Shown: piece after piece, positions 44,134 through 51,477 of the stretch
How the letters are laid out: every line of letters begins with the position of its first letter
How positions within the stretch are numbered: position 1 is the first letter of the stretch
From: Nostoc sp. CHAB 5824
Lineage (GTDB): Bacteria > Cyanobacteriota > Cyanobacteriia > Cyanobacteriales > Nostocaceae
Reading direction: 5' to 3'
Length of the DNA: 64,000 bases
Assembly: GCF_020829665.1 (NCBI RefSeq)
Contig: NZ_JAIVFT010000002.1
Coordinates: forward strand, 62,001 to 126,000
Program-made: the position numbers and the translations under genes
Notes under the pieces: model-generated
Seen by the model: only the letters and a program-made list of their open reading frames with translations
Told to the model about the DNA's origin: nothing
Databases searched by the model: none

Positions 44134-44343
44134 ATGGAGACATTAGAGTTCATAATCTATCCAGACGGTCGGGTACAAGAAAAAGTCACTGGCATTGTGG
44201 GTGCTTCTTGCGCTGAAGTTACAGCAGCAATAGAGGCACAGCTGGGGCAAGTACTTAATCATGAGCCAACCTCAGAATATTTCGCCGCTAAGGTGCAGCA
44301 ATCTAATCTGGCGAATACACACACCACTTACAGCGATTGGTAA
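44134..44343 (+). CDS. DUF2997 family protein, 69 aa
   Basis: METLEFIIYPDGRVQEKVTGIVGASCAEVTAAIE is the diagnostic DUF2997 sequence. The ATG at 44134 is used rather than a TTG four codons upstream. Family members are found beside Ycf35 and a ferredoxin; the function is unknown. It is the first gene of a tight operon, with 39 bp to the next. Confidence 0.8.
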   Translation: METLEFIIYPDGRVQEKVTGIVGASCAEVTAAIEAQLGQVLNHEPTSEYFAAKVQQSNLANTHTTYSDW

Positions 44344-44382
44344 GTTTTCACAGTAGTTTAGTGTAATTAATTCACAACCACC

Positions 44383-44769
44383 ATGTCACACTTTAGCCAA
44401 ATTAAGACTCAAATTCGTAACCTTGATTCTTTAAAAGATGCTCTGACTGAATTGGGCATAGACTGGAAACCCGGCCCTCGAGAAGTACGCGGCTATCGCG
44501 GTCAAACCCATCCTGCGGAAGTTAGTATTGAGCAGGAAAATGGCTATGACATTGGCTTTAGATGGAATGGTAAAGAATATGAACTGGTAGCTGACTTGCA
44601 ATATTGGCAGCAAAACCTGTCTGTAGATGGATTTTTGCGCCAGGTAACACAGCGCTATGCTTATCAAACAGTTGTAAAAGAAACCGCTCGTGTTGGTTTT
44701 CAAGTCGCTGAACAACAAAAAAATGAAGATGGTTCAATTCGCCTGTTAGTACAGCGCTGGAGTGCGTAA
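44383..44769 (+). CDS. ycf35: Ycf35/DUF1257 family protein, 128 aa
   Basis: The chain matches plastid Ycf35 / DUF1257: MSHFSQIKTQIRNLDSLKDALTELGIDWK at the N-terminus, then YDIGFRWNGKEYELVADLQYWQQ and FLRQVTQRYAYQTVVKE. The role is unknown, although its conservation in plastids and cyanobacteria implies a photosynthetic or redox connection. Its TAATG overlaps the start of the ferredoxin gene. Confidence 0.85.
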   Translation: MSHFSQIKTQIRNLDSLKDALTELGIDWKPGPREVRGYRGQTHPAEVSIEQENGYDIGFRWNGKEYELVADLQYWQQNLSVDGFLRQVTQRYAYQTVVKETARVGFQVAEQQKNEDGSIRLLVQRWSA

Positions 44770-45230
44770 TGGCTGACTTTCTGCCGTCGCCGGAAGAACA
44801 AGAAGACAATCGTTCCGGTTTGGAACCAGAATTAGGGGGTTTTTTGCGGGATGCCCCAGAACGTTCTGGTTTGGAACCGGAATTGGGTGGTTTATTCCGC
44901 CAAAATGGTGTTTATGTTGACGAAATCACTTGTATTGGTTGCAAGCATTGCGCTCACGTTGCGCGTAATACCTTTTACATTGAACCAGATTACGGGCGAT
45001 CGCGCGTAGTTCGGCAAGATGGGGACGCTGAGGAAATTATCCAAGAAGCAATTGACACTTGTCCGGTTGATTGTATTCACTGGGTTGATTACACTAAACT
45101 GAAAAAATTAGAACAAGAGCGCAAATATCAGGTAATTCCTGTAGTGGGTTATCCGGTAGAACAGGCAGTTGCTGCTAGCGAACGTCGACGTAAAAAGCAA
45201 AAGTTAAAAACCAAAAAATCCCGTTATTAA
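44769..45230 (+). CDS. 4Fe-4S ferredoxin with duplicated N-terminal motif, 153 aa
   Basis: Cluster ligands lie in CIGCKHC (about 56-62) and the later CPVDCIHWV (about 98), enough for one [4Fe-4S] cluster as in DnaJ-ferredoxin-type proteins. The N-terminal ~45 residues contain an exact duplication RSGLEPELGG, then FLR and LFR. The C-terminus is very basic (RRRKKQKLKTKKSRY). The ATG overlaps the Ycf35 stop, so the two are coupled. Electron partners are unknown. Confidence 0.88.
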   Translation: MADFLPSPEEQEDNRSGLEPELGGFLRDAPERSGLEPELGGLFRQNGVYVDEITCIGCKHCAHVARNTFYIEPDYGRSRVVRQDGDAEEIIQEAIDTCPVDCIHWVDYTKLKKLEQERKYQVIPVVGYPVEQAVAASERRRKKQKLKTKKSRY

Positions 45231-45255
45231 GATAAAAACCTTAAATCAATATAAT

Positions 45256-45288
45256 AAAGGACTGGTATATCCAGTCCTTTGGTTTTTT
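45256..45288 (+). terminator. Rho-independent terminator of the ferredoxin operon
   Basis: AAAGGACTGG, loop TATAT, CCAGTCCTTT, then GG and six T. Confidence 0.95.
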
Positions 45289-45428
45289 GTCATACTACTT
45301 AATTTGTGATGTCTACAGCATATCAAATCGGAAAAGATAGTATTGTTTGATATTCTTAAAACGGCTTTTTAGCAAAGCCTTTTAATCCAAAATTGGCAAT
45401 CTAAAATCCTAAATTTGTATGACCGCCT

Positions 45429-45713
45429 TCATTTTAAATTGAGATGATCGTGTTGTAAAAGCAATTTTTCTACTTTTGCCTCGTCTAACCTAGCAGTTAA
45501 TCTTCTAGTTTCGTGCAAGTCTCTAGTAGTTTTCGCCAAGGTAAAAGTTGAGCCAACAGAAAAAGCCAAACCCATACCCATAAATCCTTTCACCCAGCTA
45601 TTTACAGGTAAATTTACAATACCGAAGCTGGTCATAGAAATAGAAAAGACAAAGGCTGCCCAAGTTTGAATAATCCAAGCTGAACTGTCTTTTTGAGTAC
45701 CAATTGTTTGCAT
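45429..45713 (-). CDS. YiaA/YiaB-type two-helix membrane protein, 94 aa
   Basis: Two transmembrane segments (about 12-32 and 41-60) with the family feature AWIIQTWAAFVFSISMTSFGIVNLPV followed by WVKGFMGMGLAFSVGSTFTLAKTTRD. The C-terminal ~30 residues are a cytoplasmic helix. Function of the family is unknown. Monocistronic. Confidence 0.75.
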   Translation of the reverse strand: MQTIGTQKDSSAWIIQTWAAFVFSISMTSFGIVNLPVNSWVKGFMGMGLAFSVGSTFTLAKTTRDLHETRRLTARLDEAKVEKLLLQHDHLNLK

Positions 45714-46208
45714 ATTTCCTACCTTTAATCTGGCTGATTTATACCAATCCGTAATGATGCTCTCTACGAGATGCTACGGGTAGCTTGCTTCTTTGTAGGA
45801 GTATGCGGACTCGCTACCGCTACACTAACGTAATTAAGAGGGGTTAGATTTAATCTGGGTTTCCAGACTTCTATCTATAGTTTGATTTTGGAGAATTGGT
45901 GTTAACAGTGATTGTATTGATTGGTAGGTTTACTGGTATTAATAGTAAGACCATTTAATAACTGGATTCCAAAAAACAAGTTCAAAAGCAAGTGGAGTAA
46001 ATAGAAACTACCACAAGGTTTATACCAGTTTGACAAGTGGCATTAAACTGAAATTTTGCAGTATTCTTGATAAGGCAACTAGCCCGCCTCGCACTCGAAA
46101 TGCAAGGCTAATAGCCCTAGTCCACTTAAGTGGACTAAAAGCGTTTACTAGTCGTCTTTAGGCGGTGAAGCGTAAAGCCCTCATGCTTCAGCCGAGGGAG
46201 TATGTCAA
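45714..46208. other. Repeat-rich spacer between the YiaA/B and DUF4335 genes
   Basis: No gene is supported. It contains CTCTACGAGATGCTACGGGTAGC-type repeats (about 45757-45830), a perfect 20-bp palindrome at 46118-46137 and a CTTTAGGCGG/CCTCATGCTTCAGCC segment (46150-46200) that resembles the hairpin ends of IS200/IS605 elements. No transposase remains. Confidence 0.55.
46118..46137. repeat. 20-bp perfect palindrome
   Basis: TAGTCCACTTAAGTGGACTA is a perfect palindrome. It could be a solo repeat or one part of a mobile-element end. Confidence 0.8.
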
Positions 46209-47879
46209 TTATTCATCTGGAAAAGTCTGTACCTTACCATCAGGACTGAGAACAACTCGAATTCTGACATTTTGTCCGCGTGTATTGGCGGAAACAAAAG
46301 GTTTACCAACTTCAGGCATTCCAGTACTATCAACGAATTCTCTTGCTGCCTTATTGAGAGGAAAAATTCGTTCAACTGTGCCGTCAACACTGACTATCAA
46401 ACTGTACTCTAATGTTTGTCCGAGTCCAGTGGGTGGTTGCCAACGTTTTTTTAGGTAGTCTCTAGCTTCTGCTACTTGAGGTGTATCAAATAATGTGCCA
46501 GTAGCCACTTCTGTGGATGTGGGAGTTTTGCGTCCGTCCCCTAATTGATCGATAAAGGGATTATTATCCGCAGTTCTAGAGGAGGAAAGTTGTGAAGCAG
46601 GTTTCTCTCCAGAAGAAGGTGGCTGTAGGGAATTGATTCTCTCCTCTAGCTGTTGTGAGGTTAGTGGGGAGGGTTGGGTAGGGGTATTGCTACCACTATT
46701 ATTGGGTATGGTGCTAAGAGACGGGGGGACTGGTGAGATATTAGTTGGTAAGCTGCTTGTGTTAGAAGATAGTCTGGGTGGCAAATTTCGCAACTGAGGG
46801 AGAGTACCAGTTTGGATACTTGACCCTGTAGGGTTCTGTCCAAGATTTGGTAGTATGGCAATTTCCTGACCTGGGATTTTGCTAGATGGTGCGTTAGCGT
46901 TCGCGGAGCGTCTCGTAGAGAAGCTCGCCGTTCGCGTAGCGTCTCGCAGAGAAGGCATCGTAGGGTTACTAGGAAGGGTTGAAGTTTTCCCCTGAGGTAT
47001 TGTCAGTGCATTATTTGGAAGTACAGGTAGCGGTGTAGCGAAACTCGAACTAGGAGCTGTTAGAGGTGCTTGGGGCAAAGCGGATGTGGAAAGTGGAGGA
47101 GTAGAACCTAGTAAATTATTTGATGGAGGCGTGAGTCCGGGTTCAGGCGTGGGAAAGTTTAGTGAGGATGAAGGTTCTAGAGCAGTCTTTACCGCTGCTG
47201 GGTCTGATGTTTTGGCTGTCTGCTGTTGCTTTTCCCTAATGTTGTTAGCATATTGCCAAGTCAGTGGTAAAAAACCTATACCTATTACTAATACTGCCGC
47301 AACAGGCGCCCAAGCAGGGAACCTCAGAGTCGAACTCGTGCTGTTGAGAGTTGGGAGTGCCATGACATCAGTTGAGTATTCATCTAAAGCACTTGCCAAA
47401 TCAAATAGTTGCAGCAGACTGAGTTGAATTACGGAGCCAGATGAGTGATTGGCGAGAGAACCGAGAAATAAATTATGAGTTAAATAGCTGCTTGGTTCTA
47501 AGCGGATATTTGCCCCAGGAAGCTGAGTACTAAAGGAATTTAATGTTTTTGTTGAGGACTTTAATTCCGGCTCATCCAGTGCTGTGCTTGACTGCTGATT
47601 ACCGGAAAAACTGACCCAAAAGCTTTCTGGAGGCTGTTGGAGGAATTGCTGCACGTAGCTTGTGACGGCATCACACAAAGCTTCGAGTTGTTCGCGATCG
47701 CCCCGAATTGGAACTCTGTGTTCTTCTGGTAGTCGGGGATCATCAAAACGTAGCTCAAAGCTTAGGTGTTTGAGGACAGTTTTTCCCATCCAACGGGACA
47801 GAGGTGAGCTTTGCGCGAATACTTCTAGCGTGCAAGTCGGGGGTGTGTAGCAACGAATGACAGAATTTGATAGAGGCAT
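46209..47879 (-). CDS. DUF4335 family protein with Pro/Ser-rich linker, 556 aa
   Basis: The first ~200 residues (SVIRCYTPPTCTLEVFAQSSPLSRW, LSFELRFDDPRLPEEHRV) match DUF4335. A single transmembrane helix (about 206-225) follows, then a ~240-residue Pro/Ser/Thr-rich linker and a C-terminal domain (about 455-556) with LEYSLIVSVDGTVERIFPL. The ATG at 47879 (MPLSNSVIRC) is preferred; earlier in-frame codons lack support. An in-frame repeat insertion sits in the linker. It follows the DUF3038 gene, its usual partner, on the same strand. Confidence 0.75.
   Translation of the reverse strand: MPLSNSVIRCYTPPTCTLEVFAQSSPLSRWMGKTVLKHLSFELRFDDPRLPEEHRVPIRGDREQLEALCDAVTSYVQQFLQQPPESFWVSFSGNQQSSTALDEPELKSSTKTLNSFSTQLPGANIRLEPSSYLTHNLFLGSLANHSSGSVIQLSLLQLFDLASALDEYSTDVMALPTLNSTSSTLRFPAWAPVAAVLVIGIGFLPLTWQYANNIREKQQQTAKTSDPAAVKTALEPSSSLNFPTPEPGLTPPSNNLLGSTPPLSTSALPQAPLTAPSSSFATPLPVLPNNALTIPQGKTSTLPSNPTMPSLRDATRTASFSTRRSANANAPSSKIPGQEIAILPNLGQNPTGSSIQTGTLPQLRNLPPRLSSNTSSLPTNISPVPPSLSTIPNNSGSNTPTQPSPLTSQQLEERINSLQPPSSGEKPASQLSSSRTADNNPFIDQLGDGRKTPTSTEVATGTLFDTPQVAEARDYLKKRWQPPTGLGQTLEYSLIVSVDGTVERIFPLNKAAREFVDSTGMPEVGKPFVSANTRGQNVRIRVVLSPDGKVQTFPDE
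46895..46957 (-). repeat. Interspersed repeat inserted in frame into the DUF4335 gene
   Basis: Two direct copies of GCGTCTCG(T/C)AGAGAAG plus GTTCGCG form about 63 bp. Read in the gene's frame they encode about 21 residues (LRDATRTASFSTRRSANANA), foreign in composition to the surrounding Ser/Pro-rich linker. Confidence 0.8.
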
Positions 47880-48128
47880 GGCAGGAACTGCGAGGAAGAC
47901 TATTTGGGATTTTGCAAAAAATTGAGCCAGTTGCTTGCAAAGAAAAGTTGAAACGGCGGATTCCTCCACTCAGAATTTTGTCAGGTTCCTTCCGTTATGC
48001 AAACTGGTGTGCAAGGAGGAAGCAGTGCTGATAGTGCATCGCCCAAAGGCTAACAACTATCAAAAAGGAATCCTTACCTAGCAAACTTTCATGAGCGAAT
48101 TTTGGTTGAGGAATTTCAAATCTAAAAT

Positions 48129-48734
48129 TTAAAATTTTGTTGAACGGTCTATAAGTGCTAGCCAGAGACGGCGATGCCCACCAGGAGCACTGTAAAAAAG
48201 TAAATCTACAAGCAGTTTTAGTGCCAGGTTGGTAAGTAAATCCGTTGAGATTTGCTCATCCTCTTCCATCCGTTCTTGGTAGGTGTTGCAAAAAGCATCA
48301 ATATAATCTCCAAGTAAAGCAGCCTGGTGAGGTTCCCGGTTATTTTCTGCCATTTGTTCTAACAGACCGACAGCGCGGCGAATCAATTCCTGGTGCTGTT
48401 TGGCTAAGTAGCAGATGATCAGAACAAGCGATCGCGCTTCTTCGACATCTAGCTTTTTTCGCCCTCCTTGACCTTTGCGTAGGGGATTTGATTGGCGCAG
48501 TCGCCATAAAGCTACGCGATCTGGCACTCTTGACTCTAAATTCAGATCAGTTGCCGCCGAAAGCATAGCCTCTGAACCAACCCCAGTTAAGGTTTCTAGC
48601 GCCAACAGCACCAAGTCTAATTGGGTTTTGATATTGTCCCATTGAACTGTATTTGGGGCTGGAAGCTTGATTAAATCCTCCCACTGGGAATTTGGAGTGG
48701 CTGAGTTGGTGGCCGAGTGCATAACTTTTAGCAT
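48129..48734 (-). CDS. DUF3038 family protein, 201 aa
   Basis: A soluble, helical cyanobacterial protein: WDNIKTQLDLVLLALETLTGVGSEAML, then RVALWRLRQSNPLRKG and ARSLVLIICYLAKQHQELIRR. DUF3038 genes typically lie directly upstream of a DUF4335 gene, as here (about 250 bp gap, same strand). The function is unknown. An alternative start lies four codons in (MHSATNS). Upstream DNA is AT-rich. Confidence 0.75.
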   Translation of the reverse strand: MLKVMHSATNSATPNSQWEDLIKLPAPNTVQWDNIKTQLDLVLLALETLTGVGSEAMLSAATDLNLESRVPDRVALWRLRQSNPLRKGQGGRKKLDVEEARSLVLIICYLAKQHQELIRRAVGLLEQMAENNREPHQAALLGDYIDAFCNTYQERMEEDEQISTDLLTNLALKLLVDLLFYSAPGGHRRLWLALIDRSTKF

Positions 48735-49470
48735 AGGTGATCAAGCTGATAGGGGATGTTGCTGTTACCCATTTTGAAACCAGACTCTTAAGCATCAAGC
48801 TTGGTTTCCCATAGCTCTGAGCCAGAGGCTTCAGGTAGCTTTTTTCTATGTGGTAAACAGCAGGTATCTTTGTCCTACTCTAGATGAAAATTTATTTTTG
48901 ACAAAGTAGAAAATTATCAATTCTAGTTAAGGTTTACCCGACTTTCGCTGCTAGCTCCGTACAAGAGTATAAATAAACAATGTTTTGAATGCTAACCGCT
49001 AATTATCGTTAAGTAATTATGTAGAATACCTCCTAATTTATTTGCGGTTTTAAATTTTGAAATTTATTGATGTTTATTATTTGGTCTTTATGTATACATA
49101 ATTACTATACAAATTTTTCGCCTGTTTGCTAAAGGTGCTTGTTGCATGCTGACAGCATCCCACCCCAGTTTCGCTTGTGTGTAGCCTGTTATTTCAGGAC
49201 AGGCTGGGCAGCATCAGGACGATTGATGCCTGTATGAAACTGATGACAAACTTAAAAATTTGATAAAGTCAGCGTTTGAAGATGTTGAGCAATTGATTTT
49301 TTCCAACTTAGTTGGTACTATAACTCTAATCGCAAACCACGCACATATCAGAACTCATTTATAAACTTGATGGGCAAAGGTAATAGTTTAGACATTTACT
49401 AAAACCCATGCTTCAGTGTGGGTTACAGATAATTCACTGGTAAGAATAGCAACGCAATAATATAACAAAT
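48735..49470. other. 735-bp spacer before the truncated ModA-like gene
   Basis: No gene is supported. It includes a hairpin (AGCCTGT, 9-nt loop, ACAGGCT at about 49182-49204) and otherwise AT-rich DNA. It must contain the leftward promoter for DUF3038 and any rightward promoter for the ModA-like remnant. Confidence 0.45.
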
Positions 49471-49866
49471 ATGAAAAAGCATTTTTTTGCCTTTTCACTG
49501 ATAGCTTGTGCTGTCGGTGTCATTTTGCCAACTCAGGCATTCGCGGTTAAGCTATACGGAGCTGGTAGTTTGCGCGATAGCCTCACAGAAGTAGCTGAAT
49601 CTTTTAACGAGAAATATGGAATTCCAGTAGAAACGCGATTTGGCCCGTTTGGATTAACACGAGAATTTATCGAACAAGAATTCTCCGAAAGCGGAAAATC
49701 CGCAGATGTTTTTGCTAGTGCAGATATTGATAACCCTCAAATATTGTTTGAAGAAGGTTTAAGTAAACCTGTAGTGAACTTCACTAGCAACCGCATGACT
49801 GCTGTTGTTAGATCGGGACAAGGATTTGTCAAAAAGCAATTAATTAAATTAGACCACCACATATAG
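49471..49866 (+). pseudogene. Truncated ModA-like substrate-binding protein, 131 aa
   Basis: Signal peptide (MKKHFFAFSLIACAVGVILPTQAFA) followed by LYGAGSLRDSLTEVAESFNEKYGIPVETRFGPFGLTREFIE and ADVFASADIDNPQILFEEGL, all typical of molybdate/tungstate-type periplasmic binding proteins of ~250 aa. It stops about half-way, after NRMTAVVRSGQG, with a short non-family tail. No permease or ATPase gene is nearby, so this is probably a decayed gene rather than a functional transporter component. Confidence 0.65.
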
Positions 49867-49930
49867 AAAATTTTCTGATTTTGTCTTGCTTTGAATCAAT
49901 CTGATAGTACATCTAGAAACTAAGTAAAAT

Positions 49931-50746
49931 ATGAATAAGCTCAAGATTTTTCCTTTTTTATCTCAAAAAATAGCAAAGACAAGTATAGTGATAGCAGGAA
50001 TTTCATCGAGTATTCTGCTTGCTAGCCCTATCTATGCAGCCACTCTTGGTCAAAATCTTATTGTTAATGGGGACGCAGAACAAGGGCAAGGAGATGCGAT
50101 TGGTAATGCTGTTGGGACTGATATACCCTTTATTCCTGGCTGGATTCCAACTGATAGTTTCAGTGTGCTGCAATATGGAGCTACGGGTTTTGAATTTACT
50201 AACCCTTTGGGCAATCTAGTTGCTGTTAGTGGACTTCCTGATGCTAATAGTTCAGGGCCAAGTGTACGTGGAAAAAATTTATTTTATGGTGGTGCTAATA
50301 GAGGCTCATCAAGTGCTTCTCAATTAATTGATATAGCTGACCTTGCCTCCATAATTGATGCTGGTCAAGGATCATACGATTTGAGCGCCTGGTTAGGTGG
50401 CTACGATACAGATTTAGATAATGTAAAATTTAGTCTTAATTTCCTTAATCAAGATGGTCAATTTCTGGATACAGCATTGATTACTTCTCCCACTCCAGAC
50501 GAAAGAAATAACACAACAGGTTTATTATTCAAGTCCACGAAGGGCTTTGTTCCCATCGGTGCAAGACAGATTAATGTTGCTCTAGATATGAACTATGTTC
50601 GCGGACGCGTGAATGATGGCTATGCTGATAACCTTTCGCTAGTAATCACCAAAGTTCCAGAACCAACAATCTCAGGTTTATTGCTAGTTAGTTCATCTTG
50701 TCTGATGGTATGTAAATTACGTAGAAACCGTCAAATTCTGCCGTAG
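49931..50746 (+). CDS. PEP-CTERM sorting-signal exported protein, 271 aa
   Basis: The N-terminal signal peptide (about 1-36, ending SPIYA) and the C-terminal KVPEPTISGLLLVSSSCLMVCKLRRNRQ (PEP, hydrophobic helix, basic tail) define a PEP-CTERM protein, which is processed by exosortase and linked to extracellular polysaccharide. The middle has DUF642-like features (NLIVNGDAEQGQG, then PGWIPTDSFSVLQYG). Its partner exosortase is not in the window. It lies 64 bp downstream of the ModA-like remnant and may share its transcript. Confidence 0.8.
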   Translation: MNKLKIFPFLSQKIAKTSIVIAGISSSILLASPIYAATLGQNLIVNGDAEQGQGDAIGNAVGTDIPFIPGWIPTDSFSVLQYGATGFEFTNPLGNLVAVSGLPDANSSGPSVRGKNLFYGGANRGSSSASQLIDIADLASIIDAGQGSYDLSAWLGGYDTDLDNVKFSLNFLNQDGQFLDTALITSPTPDERNNTTGLLFKSTKGFVPIGARQINVALDMNYVRGRVNDGYADNLSLVITKVPEPTISGLLLVSSSCLMVCKLRRNRQILP

Positions 50747-50812
50747 ATTTCATCATCTTCATCTATACCACTATCCACAACCTTTTGGAGTAGCTAATTC
50801 TAACAATTTGAA

Positions 50813-51463
50813 CTAAATCGGGCTACTAATTTTCTGCCTTATCCACGCACGAAATACTTTCATTGTCGTATTTCTGCCATTGGTTTTACTCAGCATCAAA
50901 TATTCGGGAATTACTTGCTGAATTGGTAAATTGGGGAAAATAGAACTGGTATTTGATTCTAGATATTTACCATTGAACAGCACGTTTATTTCCAGTTTTC
51001 TTCCATTCCATCGCCACAGTTCCGGTACTCTCAAAGCTTGATAATTATTAAAACGAGTCCGGGAGGTAATATCAATTTCAATAGCCAAATCTGGAGGCGG
51101 GTCAATTTCTAAATTTATTCTATCTTTGCCCCTAACTCTAGCTTCATTTTGGATATAGAAACAATCATCAGGTTCTACCCCAGCATCCATACTTTCCTTA
51201 TCAAAAGTTGTAGAACCTAAACTCCAAAATTCCAGATCGAGTTCTTCTAATAAAACTTTTACCAAGTCCCCAATAATAACTTTAGCTACTTCATGCTCTG
51301 GTAATGGAGCCATTATTTCCAGCATCCCTTGACTGTAACCTATCCGAGAACTGCGATTGTCTCCCAATTCTGCTAAAATGCGTTTGTATGCCGACCAGGA
51401 GACATGTTTAATCAACAACTGATGGCCGGCTTTAACAATTAGTTGATTGAGTTCAAGTAACAT
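50813..51463 (-). CDS. Uma2 family (DUF820) putative endonuclease, 216 aa
   Basis: The third Uma2 gene. HVSWSAYKRILAELGDNRSSRIGYSQGMLEIMAPLPEHE leads into VEPDDCFYI and PPPDLAIEIDITSRTRFN, where the acidic and basic residues of the PD-(D/E)xK core lie. Lacks the C-terminal coiled coil of the other two. It begins only 14 bp downstream of mutS2 and is likely co-transcribed with it. Confidence 0.85.
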   Translation of the reverse strand: MLLELNQLIVKAGHQLLIKHVSWSAYKRILAELGDNRSSRIGYSQGMLEIMAPLPEHEVAKVIIGDLVKVLLEELDLEFWSLGSTTFDKESMDAGVEPDDCFYIQNEARVRGKDRINLEIDPPPDLAIEIDITSRTRFNNYQALRVPELWRWNGRKLEINVLFNGKYLESNTSSIFPNLPIQQVIPEYLMLSKTNGRNTTMKVFRAWIRQKISSPI

Positions 51464-51477
51464 AGCATTCCTGCTCT

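Noticed and set aside
46140..46205. IS200/IS605 insertion sequence
   Set aside because: Only an end-like hairpin is visible; there is no transposase gene nearby.
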